From: Eudorina sp. 2006-703-Eu-15 | Lineage: Eukaryota > Chlorophyta > Chlorophyceae > Chlamydomonadales > Volvocaceae | DNA length: 64,000 nt | Reading direction: 5' to 3' | Assembly (NCBI GenBank): GCA_003117195.1 | Contig: BDSI01000060.1 | Location: 111,001 to 175,000 of the forward strand | Shown here: positions 1-11,700 of the stretch, in pieces | Position numbering within the stretch: the first letter of the stretch is position 1 | Layout of the letters: each line of letters opens with the position of its first letter | Translations under genes and position numbers: made by a program | Notes under the pieces: model-generated | What the model was told of the DNA's origin: nothing | The model's database searches: none | The model's input: the letters and a program-made list of their open reading frames with translations, nothing else

Positions 1-904
1 CGGGACCCGTGGCCGGCGGCGACCTGCACGCCGGCAGCTTCACCCCCTCCGCCAACCGCAAGACCCTCACCATCCCCGCCTCCAGCGCCTCCGACAAACA
101 CATGGTCATCGTCAACCTGGGCGCGATGTCCCCCACGACGGGGATGGTCCCCGCTGGCTACGACCGCTGGTTCATCACCTACCGCGCCCGCAACGCCACC
201 TACCGCGGCTACGACAGCGGCCTGAGCCGCAACTTCGACAGGAAGGTCCAGATCAACAACTACGACTTCTCTTTCGTGGACGGCCCGATGCCTTCCGCGT
301 ACTACGGCTACCTCGAGGGTGTGGGCCCCAAGTTCGCAGGCTCGGCGGATCCGGCGGTCTGGACGAGCAAGTTTGTGCCGTTCAGCGCCGCCACCGGCCT
401 GGGCGGCGGCCTGCGCGTGCGGGTGCTGGCCACCGGGCCCGCGTCGGCGACGGTGGAGGTGTGCCGCATGTACGCGCAGACGGAGGGCGCCCCGGGTAGC
501 GCCGACTGCAACGCCAACCAGGACCGGGACTGGTGAGTCGAGGGTGCAGGGTGGTGGTCGCAGCCCGACGAGCGACGACTGTACTCGTCCCGGTGTGTGT
601 CAGACCTTAAAGCTCCTACCCTCTCCTACCAGACGGGGAGGGGCGCTGCTGGGGTCCGGCTTCAGCTTGTCTGTGAGGAGGTTCCCTTGCGCTTGTACCG
701 TCGACTTACTGCTTCGACTAGCGCCTAGGGTTTGCGCATCCCGCTGCCTTGAAGTGACTGACTGCCCGACCCTGGACCCGCACACCAAACCTTCGCCCGC
801 CCGCACCGAAGCTACCCCCCGCCCCCCCTGGGCGTGTCCGACCGTTTGCGCCCCACAGCGACGGCTTCATCGGCAACAGCGACCCGGACTGCGTCCGCAA
901 GTGA
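1..904 (+). CDS. Gametolysin-like metalloprotease (peptidase M11), 3' end only
   Basis: The reading frame is already open at the left edge and continues to the donor at 532/533. A 326-nt GT-AG intron (533-858) follows, and the last exon 859-904 ends in TGA at 902-904. The splice restores a codon for Cys and gives the C-terminus CDGFIGNSDPDCVRK, which fits the Cys/Asp/Gly-rich end I associate with volvocine gametolysins and VMP matrix metalloproteases. The visible domain also has the beta-rich pattern WFITYR...YDSGL...KVQINNYD seen after the catalytic domain in that family. Family members are secreted and degrade hydroxyproline-rich cell wall or extracellular matrix glycoproteins. The HExxH zinc site lies outside the window, so catalytic competence cannot be judged. 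The gene converges on the coatomer gene downstream. The family name is recognition from memory; the exon structure is read directly. Confidence 0.72.
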
Positions 905-1894
905 ATTGAGGTGGCTGAGGGGTGGCTGCGGACGCGCAAAGATGCCTGTGCGGGGGCGTGCCCAGGCCTCAACCGGCGAACATGTCGGTCCTCTTGCCGC
1001 GCGACAGGCCGCACTCCGTTGGGTCTCTAGTGCCATGCGTCTGCCCCGTTGCCGAGCGGTGGTGCGGTGTTAAATTGAAAAAAAGAAATAAACCCGAAGA
1101 ACGACCCCAGGCACACCCTGGTGCGGTGTGTGTTCGGCGAGGCAAGCGAGGAAACCCAGCCGTGATGAATGCATGTTTCCAAAATGCTTTGTTTGTGCAT
1201 CACGCACTAGTCATGGACATTGTAACACGGCAAGACGATCTTTGAAGGAGGCCTAGTGTTTTGGATGAAGCGGGTTAGGGTAGGGCACCACGCGACAGCG
1301 GTGTTTTGTGCGCGATCGAGCAGCCATGATGTCAGCATTCAAGGTGCATACGCAACGGCGTGGATGTTGGAGTGTGTACGTAGGCAGGCGGCAATGCAGG
1401 ACTCATTGACCCTGCGTCGCTTGTAGAGCCCCGCTGGGGGACAGATGCGCGTGCGTATACGCCTCGTGGCGGGGAGGGATGAAGGAGTGTGTGTGTGCAT
1501 TGCAGCGGTGCCACAACAGAACGTTGACAGTTACATCTGCATCCGTCATGTATCAGAACCTCACGCCTTCGTCTTTGTTGCCGTTTCAAGGGGTGCAGAA
1601 GGGTAAGTATCCTATTCATCCAATGCCAGATCCTGCCGCGCAACTAGTTTCACGCCCTCGCATCGTCACCCCACGTTCCCGCCCCACGACGCGGGTTCCC
1701 GGCCTGTCTACCACCAACCCGCAAATACATCAGAGCCCGCACCCATGCGGATATACATAACCCAATCGCAGAATCCATGAAACCCGACATGGGTCGACAC
1801 AGTCTATCGCCAAAGCGCACCGGGACCCTTGCCACACGTCACCCGCTCACATCGCTGTACTGTCCAGAGGTGCACCACAGGTGATCCGATCCCT
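905..1894. other. Convergent 3' region between the protease and coatomer genes
   Basis: The stretch holds the 3' UTR of the gametolysin-like gene, ending near 1240, and probably the 3' UTR of the coatomer gene on the minus strand. A minus-strand TGTAA (TTACA on plus at 1531-1535) is a candidate end for the latter, giving a 3' UTR of about 360 nt. The open frames here have no recognisable motifs or supporting splice structure. I see no further gene. Confidence 0.5.
1221..1225 (+). terminator. TGTAA polyadenylation signal of the gametolysin-like gene
   Basis: TGTAA, the usual chlorophyte poly(A) signal, lies 317 nt after the stop codon at 902-904, with no other gene between. Cleavage is expected 10-20 nt further on. 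Confidence 0.55.
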
Positions 1895-4596
1895 TCACGC
1901 AATGGAGGCCGCCGCACGCGCGAAGGCCTCATCCGCCGCGTCCAGGCGCTTCACGTAAGGGTGGTTCGGTGCGACCATCTTGAGCTGGCTGCGGGGTACA
2001 AAGGACATGAAGGACACGTGGGCACACGTCTTCAGTGAGTGATCGAGGCAGATGTCGGGCCAATAACCGCCAAGCACCAAGTCATGAAGCGACGTGGCCG
2101 GGTAACTGTTACGCACGCATCAATGCCCAACTTCAGTGCGCTTTGCCGCGTGGGTGGACGTGCCAACCTTGAAGGTGTGTTAAATCAAAATTGACAGGAC
2201 ACCCACATTCAATCAACGAACGAACAAAGCATGACCGGTCCTACAGTTGCAATCAGTCAACCGGGTCTGGATCACGCGTGGCTGTCGTCGTCGCCGCTGC
2301 CCCAACACTCTCACTGCCAGGCATGCAAGAAACCGCCGACGCACGTGGCCGGACGCAACACGGCTGGGCGCCGGATTCGCGCTGTTGTACGGGGTGCTAC
2401 GATGCGCGACCATGCCTGTGCCAGCACGCCGTGCGCATGCCCTTCCCCGTCCGTCGGTAGCTTCCCAACCAGCCCAGCACGCCGGGGGCGCGCATCCCGG
2501 CGCACTCACGTTTGGTAGCGCGCCACGTTCTTGGCGAGGTGCAGTCCGACGGTGATCAAGTTGGACAGCGTGTCCGGGTCCTTGGCGTCCTTGGCGAACG
2601 CCTCCTGCAGGTCGTGGTCGGCATCCTCCCAGCGACCCATCTTCATGTAGCACACCGCGCGGCCATTGTACAGCGCAGCCTGTACCGCCAAAAATCCGTG
2701 CGGGGAATGATGTGACTTAAAAATCATTCCGCAGGCATAACTTGATACACGATTCCGATCTTTGGGGGAATCCGCGGCCAATGTGGAATAACGCACTGTC
2801 ATCGGTAGGCATGCGGTCGTGTCCTTGCGCTCAGTGCTTCCACCGGTTCTTGTAGCAGAACAATCGTGCAGCATGGCCCGCGCATAGAAATGCCCATCAA
2901 TCAAACACGCAGCCACACCGACCATGCAAACCCTAGCTCTGCCAATGTAACGTAAATCGATAGACATCCCGCCCCAAAGAACTAGCGTACATGCGCTTCC
3001 AATCCGGCGGCCCACTATCACATAACCGACGGAGAACCCATGCAGAAAAAGGCCCTGAACTCGGCCCATTGCATGTGAAACCCAGAACGATGCGACCGCT
3101 GGCTCCCTACACCATGTGCTTGTTGGATGCGCATGGTGGGGTGCGCACCGTGTAGTTGTACTTTTCGCCCAGCTCCTGGTAGACGTATGCGGCCTCTTGG
3201 ACCTTCGAGCCGCCCTGGGGTGTTTCCGCACAACAGCCACAGGCAACGCAACATGTATCTTCGATCAGCAATTGAGAGCCCCGGCATAGCAAAGTGCGTC
3301 CGCGGCGAACCCGTTGTGTGTCGAGGTATATATACAACGCCCACCTGCAGCATTGCACTCAGCGCGCCGGCCCTAGCAAAATAACATGGCCCTTCAAAAT
3401 GGTGTCCAGTTTTCGCACGTTGCGGGTGACAATTTGCAGGCGTGACGATGGAGTTATAATGGATGCTGACCACCCGCCCAAGTCCCCCTGCGGTCGCTCG
3501 TTATTGCTCGTAGATGACCGATCCAATGCGATGCGGCCCCGTCCCGAAAGGCTCGCACTCCATCCAGCCGCAACAGTTCCGCCCTTCTGCTTGCAGCCAT
3601 GTCCCAGGACAAAGCGCCATTCCAGTGCACACCGTATTCCCCAAACCCAACCCCTTTCCTGACTCAATCCCACTAAGTATGCCCAAACCCACTGAGAAGC
3701 CTGTTCGTGTGACCTAGATTAGTGCTTACCAGAGCCTGCCCGACCCATGCAGTCGCCAGCTGAGTCAGCGTCGCATCGTCGTCGATGCCGGACATGGTCT
3801 GCGAGCACGGCAAGGAACGCAGGCCGCTCAGACGCAGTCTGGGCATCTACGCCCCCGGCTGTCCCCCCAGCTGGGACACGATTGCACGCCATCCCCGCAG
3901 AAGCTCACCTTGACCTGCTGCTCAGCCTTGTCGGCCCTGTCCATTTTAAGGTACACCTGGACGCAGAGCGCTTGCCTGCAACAGCAGCGACCACAACCTC
4001 AGTCGCTGCAGAGCTCTCACGCTGTGTATGCTCTATCTTACATTTCCAAGTTCGTGCTGCCGTGGCAACACTTCAGCGCCTCGGGGTAGTTCCCTTCCTG
4101 CGCGTAGATCATGCCTGCCACCAGCAACACAGTCGTGTTCCGGTTGCAGGCAGAGTCCGACAGCCAATCTTGAAGAGTTGCTAGGACATCGTCCTGCAGA
4201 ATGACCATTATGGTAGCGCTGTAAGGGCAAACCCAAAGAAGTGCAATGCGAACAGCTGTTTCGCTTGCCTTTGACTTGCGCCCCGATAAGTACTGCGCAA
4301 GAAGCTTCACCGCAAGCAGGCCCGTGGCTGCGGAGTCCCGAATCTCGCTGATAACCAACTGCAAGCAATCGACGACTGATTTGTTACTTGACAGTCCTCA
4401 TTATGGCATGTCCGCCTCAGCTAGGTAGCAAGGAGCTTACATCATAGCTTCCTAAGGCAATGTAAGAACGGTACACAAAGCAGTCCCGCTCAATGGCATC
4501 GGCTTCTGACAAGTCCAGGTCTGCAGCCTCATTGATGACGTTGTTATAAGCCCCTAGGTAAAAAGAGTTTCTAACATTGAAAAGTAGATCCGCCAT
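1895..4596 (-). CDS. COPE: Coatomer subunit epsilon (epsilon-COP)
   Basis: Epsilon-COP is a TPR-like helical subunit of the COPI coat that binds alpha-COP and works in Golgi-to-ER and intra-Golgi transport. Eight exons join in phase: 4596-4441, 4358-4269, 4193-4042, 3975-3909, 3798-3730, 3214-3149, 2679-2510 and 1988-1895. They give 287 residues, close to about 290 for plant homologs. The start encodes MADLLFNVRNSFYLGAY, matching the family's N-terminal FYLGAY block. Later landmarks are AVKLLAQYLSG, LTQLATAWV, GGSKVQEAAYVYQE and AKDPDTLSNLITVGLH, all in the expected order. The second intron, 4268-4194, appears to use a GC donor (AAG|GCAAGC); skipping it restores exact family spacing. Every other intron is GT-AG. 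The start codon lies 1.1 kb from the divergently transcribed PGAP1-type gene. Confidence 0.93.
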
Positions 4597-5708
4597 TGAT
4601 CCTGTGGCCTGGCGTCTGGCCCTACTCCTACGTTTGAGTCTCCTCTCAAAAGGTTGAAAACAACTTTTACAGGAACAACAACAGTACAGCTGCAATGAGG
4701 CCAATTAGATATTTTACAGACTGGTGCTGTGGAAAACCTTACTGCAAATGAGCTGTACAACACCGTACGAACCCGCTGAAAGCCCGAAACAACCTAACAA
4801 TGCGCTGCCGACTTGGCGACTCCAACACCAATACACGATCATCCGTCGCTTTCAGTGGCGAGATTCTGTCTCAGTATTTTGACGTTTCATTTGCAGGTTA
4901 CCTGGCAGGTGGGGCGACAAGTTGTTCAGGAGGGGCACCTTACGGCGGAAGAGCGGTGGAAGCGCAGAGTGCATGCCGGCCTATACCTCCGTGCCGTCAC
5001 AAAAACTATGAACCATGTCGTGGTGCTTTCTGCCATGTACACACCTGGCGCGCGGCGGGATAGGACAGGACAACGTGTCGCTGACAGCCGGGTCTTGCAT
5101 GGGGGAACACAGCACCCACAGTATTCTGACCGATAATTGCCAGTGAACATTTACGGAATCTAGTAATGCCACTTGGCCGTTATGGCAACACTTGGTGGGA
5201 ACGGCCGGGAAAGACAATAGTGGACGTGTAGCCTGCCCTGCAACGTCACATGTCCATTCTTTCACGCTGAAGCTGAGAGGTTCCAGGCGGTGGCCCGGGG
5301 CCTACGTGTATCGTCCTAATGTATGCGTGTTAACTTGCGGATTCGTGTTCGTACGGCACCGACAGAGACTGACCACGGAGACTAATTGTTGACAGGCAAA
5401 TTTAAGGCATGCGTAGTTGCAGGACATCAGAAGGCGCAGAACAAGAATGCCCGTCGTTAGCTTCGCCAGCGTTTTATTGCGTTAACGCGTACTAGCGTAC
5501 GGTCGCTACCTTCGGTAGTTAGCCATAGCTTTGCTGAGAATGACTATATGGACAGAAATTCATTCAAATTTGACGCTTCTGACTACAATTGACATATCTT
5601 CAGCTACAACGACCATGATTCTTTAGATCATTGCGGCCCACCTTTACAAATCTTTTCATTCACAATTCCTCCGACCGAATGAACACCAAGTGAACCGTAT
5701 AATCGCTT
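4597..5708. other. Divergent intergenic region between COPE and PGAP1-type genes
   Basis: About 1.1 kb separates the two start codons and should contain both promoters and 5' UTRs. The part from 5400 to 5700 is clearly more AT-rich than the flanking exons. I found no convincing exon, RNA gene or repeat in it. Confidence 0.5.
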
Positions 5709-8700
5709 ATGTCTGACTCGGGAGGAGCTGGGTTGCTTAGGTTTGCAGCTGTCCTTGGTACCATCGCGGCAGTGCTGGTTTGGTGTGGGGTCAGCCTTCA
5801 CCATGTCTTGCAGTCCCAGCAGCCGTGCGAGATGACCTACATGTACGCCAAATACTCTTTGGTTGATCTGCCAGCCGGGACTTTCGGTGGGAGCGACCAC
5901 GCAGCGTCGAACGGCACTGTCACGGCAGCCTCAGCGCAACGCGCTGAGACCCTGCCAACATGGGCGAAGGACATCATCGGCATGCTGGAACGCGTGTCAA
6001 TTGCAGTCCAGGAAGTAGAACGTGCCAACTACCGGCTGTGGCGATACACCGGCGATGACCCAGGTACTGCGTCCGACCTGCGCAACCACCAGCCTCTTGA
6101 CCCACCATGCACGTCTGCGCACATTGGGACGTGCCAACCCTGGGCTGCCTCTGATGATGCCTTTACGTGGGTGTCTTCAGCCCTGCGGCTTGTGTGCCCG
6201 CGCTCTTTTCCCAGGACCGCGGCGCGGAAGTGGGCTGTCGCTGCCGGTGCTATTCATTCCCGGAAACGGCGGCTCCCATGAGATGGTGGGTGCGTGCTGA
6301 CCTCCAACAACTCAACGTTTAGCCCCTGCTGACATGGTCAGGGCTGGGCTGTGGGCCGTTGCCCTCCGGCTCTGTTTTTATCGGCACCTGCTCTTCATAC
6401 CTTCCGGCTGCTGGACCAGCAGGGGGCGTATGCAGCACAGCGCATGTGGTCGCATGACTGATTTGGGTCAGCGACGAAAGTGATGGAAAGTGGTCCTCGC
6501 GGCGCTGATGTGGGTCAGGGACGAAGGTGACGAGAAACAGTCGTTGCGCTGCTGATTTGGGTCAGCGGCGCGACGAAGATAATGCAAAGCAGGGTCGGCG
6601 TTGGGGAAATGGGCGAGGGATCCGTCTAGGTACGAGAGAGAACGCTAGAGGTTCCTGATGCGCATCCCGCGGGGAGGGAGCGCCGTCGGCGATTAGGTCA
6701 GCTGAGACGAAAACCCCCAAACCAATGTCCTATAACCCCACACCCACCCGAACACATCCTGATCCTTGACCTTAGCGACCTGCATGGCCGTGCGTTTGAA
6801 CATGCATCGGCCGTCCAACCCATTCGACCGGTGACCCAAGAGGACGACCCAGGGCCCGACCCGGCGCCCTGTCTTGTCGGTGACACGACCTGCAGACGGC
6901 CTGACTGTCGCCCGCCCGCCCGCCCGCCTGCCCTCGCGGTGCGCCTGCGTGCCCCGCCGTGCCCGCCAGAGCCGCTCCCTGGCCTCCGAAACCATCCGCC
7001 GCGTGGCGCGCCTCGGCCTCCGGGCAGTTGACCCGGTGTGGGTGGACTGGTACCTGCTGGACCTGGAAGGGGAGTGGTCGGCCTTCGACGGCAACACGCT
7101 GGTAGGTCTTCACCCCGGGGACCTTGAAGCAGGTTGGGTGCACACCCAGGACAACGGAAGTTGGAATGGGACTATGGGAGGTTGGCAGGGGCAGTGAGGG
7201 GAGGGCATGCGCACAGAAGCTGGTACCGCTCGAGGATCCGCTGCCAGGCCGCGGACAGTGAGACGGGATATGGAGGTCCTGCGTTGGGCGCGTGTGGGCA
7301 GGGAGTCTCAGCAGCCGTTGGGCGCCCCCGCCCGGACTTGTGGTTATGGTCCAGGTCCGGGCACCGCGGCATTCGATGGGTCAGGCGCTGCAACTGACGG
7401 GGTCGGCTGCGGCTGCGTGCCCTCCGCCCCGCCCCGGCCGGCCCTGCAGGAGGCTCAAGTGGAGTTCGCGCTGGCGGCCATGCGCCACCTGGCTGTCGCA
7501 CACAACATCACCATCGGTGGCGGCGGCGGCGGTGGTGCTGCCGAGCGGCGCCGGAAGCTGCAGCTGCATCCTGGCCTGGTGGTGGTGGGGCACTCGATGG
7601 GCGGGGTGGTGGCGGCGGAGGCTCTGGCACGCGCGGCGGAGGACCCGGAGCTGGGTGGGTCATTGAGGGGTTAAAAGGGCGCGGGGGATGAAATGAATTC
7701 AGCCCCGACACATCGGGCGCGGGGATGGTTAAGAAGAAACAGCTCAGACGCGCGGGGATGATACAGGGAGGGTGGTTGGTGTGGGCAGGGCGGGAGGAAC
7801 TGTGCTGGGAGGTTGCGTGTTGCGGGAAGCGCGGGAGGTCATTGGAGGGGCGGGTGGGGCTGGGGCGGCGGGTGAGGGGGGCACGGCACGCTAAGCGAGC
7901 GTGATGCGAGTTCTCACACGGGCCGCCGCTTGCACGCCAACCGTCCTAACCGCCCATGTCCACTCATCTAGCTTGCCCTTGTACCATCTCCGCATCTAGT
8001 CGTACACCGACCTCTGAGGCGCTCGCGCGCCTTCCACACGTTTGCTGTTGTGCCCGTCTCCCTGTCCACGGCATGTAGATCTTCCCTTGCAATCGCCCTG
8101 AAGTCGCCTCATGTGTCGGGCCTCACGACGCAATGTCCTAACCCCTGCGCAAATTTCTCCCTTCCTGGCCCATCTCCGTTCGTGACCCACCGGCGTGGTC
8201 CCTCGCGCTTCCCTTCCTGGGCCTCCCAGGGCCCTCGGTGGCGGCGCTGCTGCTGACCCTTGGGTCACCGCACGTGCGGCCGCCGCTGCCCGGCCACCCG
8301 GCGCTCCAGGCCTTCTACGAGCGGACCGCCGCCCGGCCGCGGCCCGTTGTGCCGGTGGTGTCGATCGCCGGCGGAGCCGCAGACTTTCAGGTCGGTCGCC
8401 TCGCCGTGGCCTCCAAACTCGAAACTGCGTCGTGGCTCATCGTGGCTCATAACGCGGCGTGCAAAGCGACCTTGGGGTCAGGAAGACCCCTCGCGGGCCA
8501 TTTCGCCCGCGTGCTGGCGACAGGGGGTCAATGTGGCCGTAGTGACCGTGACAATGGCGCACGAACTGAATCGTGCGCGATTCAATTCGCGAGATGATTG
8601 TGGCAGTACGGCACCCACCGTGTCGTCCACGTCTGTTGCCGTACGAACCTTCCTGACGCTGCCGGCTGGCCGCGGTGGCGGGCCCCCGCAGGTGGCGACG

Positions 8701-11700
8701 GCGCTCACGGACCCGGCGGCCCTGGCACCTCAGGTGGGTTCGCCGCCCCGGCCCGCCAGCCTCCCACCCGGCCCTCCTATGCAAGGGTGCCGTGCCCGTG
8801 CCCGTGCCCGTGTCCCGTGCATCAGTTGGCGTAGGCGGCATCCAGACAGAGCTCGGCGGCACCTCAGGCTCCATCCATGGTGAAGCCACCGACCACTGAT
8901 TGTGATCGTAACCTGAAATCGTGTGCCACGCCCTGCCGGGGCCCTGCTGCCGCCCCGTGGGTCGCAGGGTCTGTGGCGGTGGGTGCCCCTGCCGGAGATG
9001 CCGGGCGGCTGGTGCCCTTCCCGCCACAACGGCCTGGTGTGGTGCAACCAGCTGGTGGTGGCGCTGGGGCAGGCGCTGGTGGAGCTGGCGCAGGTGGGTG
9101 CTTAAAAGGAAAATAGTCCTGACACACCCAGCCTGGCGATGGTGGGTGGTCGGCGGTGCGATGGTGGGTGCGAGGGTGGCCGGCGGCGATGGCGTCCGCC
9201 GCTGCATGTTCATGCTTTGCGGCGATGCATCGATGGTGGGCATCGCCGCAAAGCGATGCCTACCAACTCGCATCAAGAACGTGGCGTCGTCACCACGGTA
9301 TGCCGTAGCGCCGTCACTACGGCATATCCCCTTACCGACTCCGACCGACCGGCCGGCCACTCCATCGCGGAATACCGCGCGGCCATTCCACGGCCTTGAT
9401 CCCGCAGGACGCGCTGCCGAGCCTGCACGCCGCCCGCAAAGCAGCCGCTGCCCGGGGCGCCGCGGCAGCCACCAGCGCGCTCCGAAACCGAGACCGAGAC
9501 CGCGGAGCCGCAACCCACGCCGCGGCGGCGTGGGCTGCGGCGCAGGGCCTGGACCCGGCGCAGCTCGAGGCGGAGGCCAACAGCACCGCCTCTGCCGAGT
9601 CCGCCGCCGGCGGCGGCGGCGGCGGCAGCAACAATGACGACGGGGGCGGCGGCGGCGGCGGGCTGCCGTCTTGGGACTGGGCGCTGCGGCGTGTGGATCA
9701 GTACCTGTCGCACCCGGCGCAGCCGTACCTGGCGGCGGCGCTGGCGCTGGCTGCGACGGCGCCGCCGCCGCCGCCGGAAGTGTACCCCCGGTGGCGCAGC
9801 GGTGATGCAGCGGATGCGGACGCGGCGGCGGATGACGATGACGGCGTCGGGATCGGGATCGGCGCCGGCGTGACGGAGGCGAAGGCCGCCGCACTGACCC
9901 ATGGGGAGGTGGCGGCCGGCTTGCGGCGCCTGGCGCTGGGCCGCGCGCGCGGGGCCATGGCGCAGGCGGTCGACGGCGGGGCCAGCTGCAGCGGTCCGAA
10001 CCTCGCGTGGTACCTGCAGTACGGCAAGCCGCAGGCGGTGACGCAGCACGGCGACGACCCGGGGGTTAGCTTCCGGCTGGAAGCCGCGGACCTGCCGGGT
10101 GAGGTGCCGGCCACCGGGCACCTGCTGGCGTGGGACCTGGGCGACAGCGCACCGACGGCGACAGCGAAGGCGAAGGGAAAGGGGAAGGCGACGGGCCCAA
10201 ACGGCTTCTCGGCGATCATCTCGGGATCGAGTCCCTGCACCGCTTTCCGCGCATGGTTGACGGTGAAGGTGGAGTATCCGGCGGCGGCGACGGCGGCTGG
10301 CGGCGGAGCGGGTGCTGCCAGCCGCAGCGACGGCGGCGGCGGCGGCGGCGGCGGCGGGGACGACCCGCGGGAGGCGCTGGAGGCGGAGGCGCGGCGCGCG
10401 CTCGCGGCGCGGGCGAGCTCGATGCGCCATGACGTGGAGGTGACGGGGCTGGCGGCACCGCTGCCGGCGGTGTCGGCGGGAGGCGCCTGGCCTGTACGAC
10501 AGCGAAGGTGAATGCGTTCCTTAGCATGGGACGAGGGGCAGGGAGCTTTCGGGGCCGGGTTTGGGGGGCCTGGCGGGGAGGTAGGTAGGGGGGTTCCGGG
10601 GCCGATGGAGAGGTGGGCTTGGGGGGACGCTGCAAGTGAGTGGTCGAGCAACGGTGCCAGGCGCAGGAGGGTCAGGCGAGCTTGTTAAGGCGGCTCGTGG
10701 CGTCGTGGGTTGGCAAATGGCCATTCCACTGGGTTGCCAACGTGACCCATGCTGCGTTGCGTCCCCCTTACGACGTGCATAGTTGCGCACCCATCGCCAC
10801 ATCTGCACCCCTGCTGTGCCTCTGCCGCATTTGCACCGCTGCCACTGGCTGCCGAGGGGGATACGGTACCAGACAACCATCATACCATCTCTTCTCGCTG
10901 TGTGCCTCGGGGTCTCCATTCCCCTACCGCTTCCCACGATGACTTCCTCTTGCGATTCCTCGTACAGCCACAAACGAAAGGATGCACCGTACTGCTCGTT
11001 TGTCGTACTCTTCATGGTCTGCCGTACACGCCGCAGCGACTGGTGGGACATTCGTGAGGGCCGCGACTACCAGTCGCGCGCGGCCTGGCTGCTGCTTCTG
11101 CCGCCCTCGGTGGTGCTGGCGCTGCTGCAGCAGAGCGGAGCGCTGCCGGAGCTGGCGGCCCTCGCTGGCGGACACGGCGGCGGCAGCGGCGGCGGCGGTA
11201 CCGGAGGCCCGGGGCGGCCCGTCGTGTCACTGCTGCTCACGCTGTGGCTGGCCGAGCCGTCGCATAAGCCCGCGTTTAAGATCCTTGTAACTATGTTGGT
11301 GAGCGACAGGGGGGAGGGAATTAGACGCGGCTGAGATCGTGCACGGCCGGGTGCCGCAGACACGCTTCGGCCCGGTGGCGCCGCGGTCGGGGCCGTCTGT
11401 CTGTCTGCCTGCCTGTCCGTCTGTCCGTCTGTCCGTCCGTTTGCCCATCACACAGCCAGGCCAGAGGCCACCAGGGCAATGTCCGAGGGCCTGGGAGCTC
11501 TCAAGGCATTCAGCCGAGCCACCGATCCGGAATGTCTAGAACTGTATCTGCTCCGAAACCACTACCAAGCCGTCTTTCCATGGTGACGCCCACCCGTCCA
11601 TGGAACGGTTGTGTCGGCCGATGTGGGCCCCCCGCGTGCCGTACGTCCTATGCCCCCCGCGTGCTGTACGGCCTATTGCCCCCCCCCCGCGTGCCGTGCG

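Noticed and set aside
8437..10430. Very long antisense open frames (over 380 codons) opposite PGAP1 exons 6-8
   Set aside because: They consist of Arg/Pro/Ala/His-rich sequence typical of the reverse strand of GC-rich, GC3-biased exons, while the plus strand carries the conserved family motifs.
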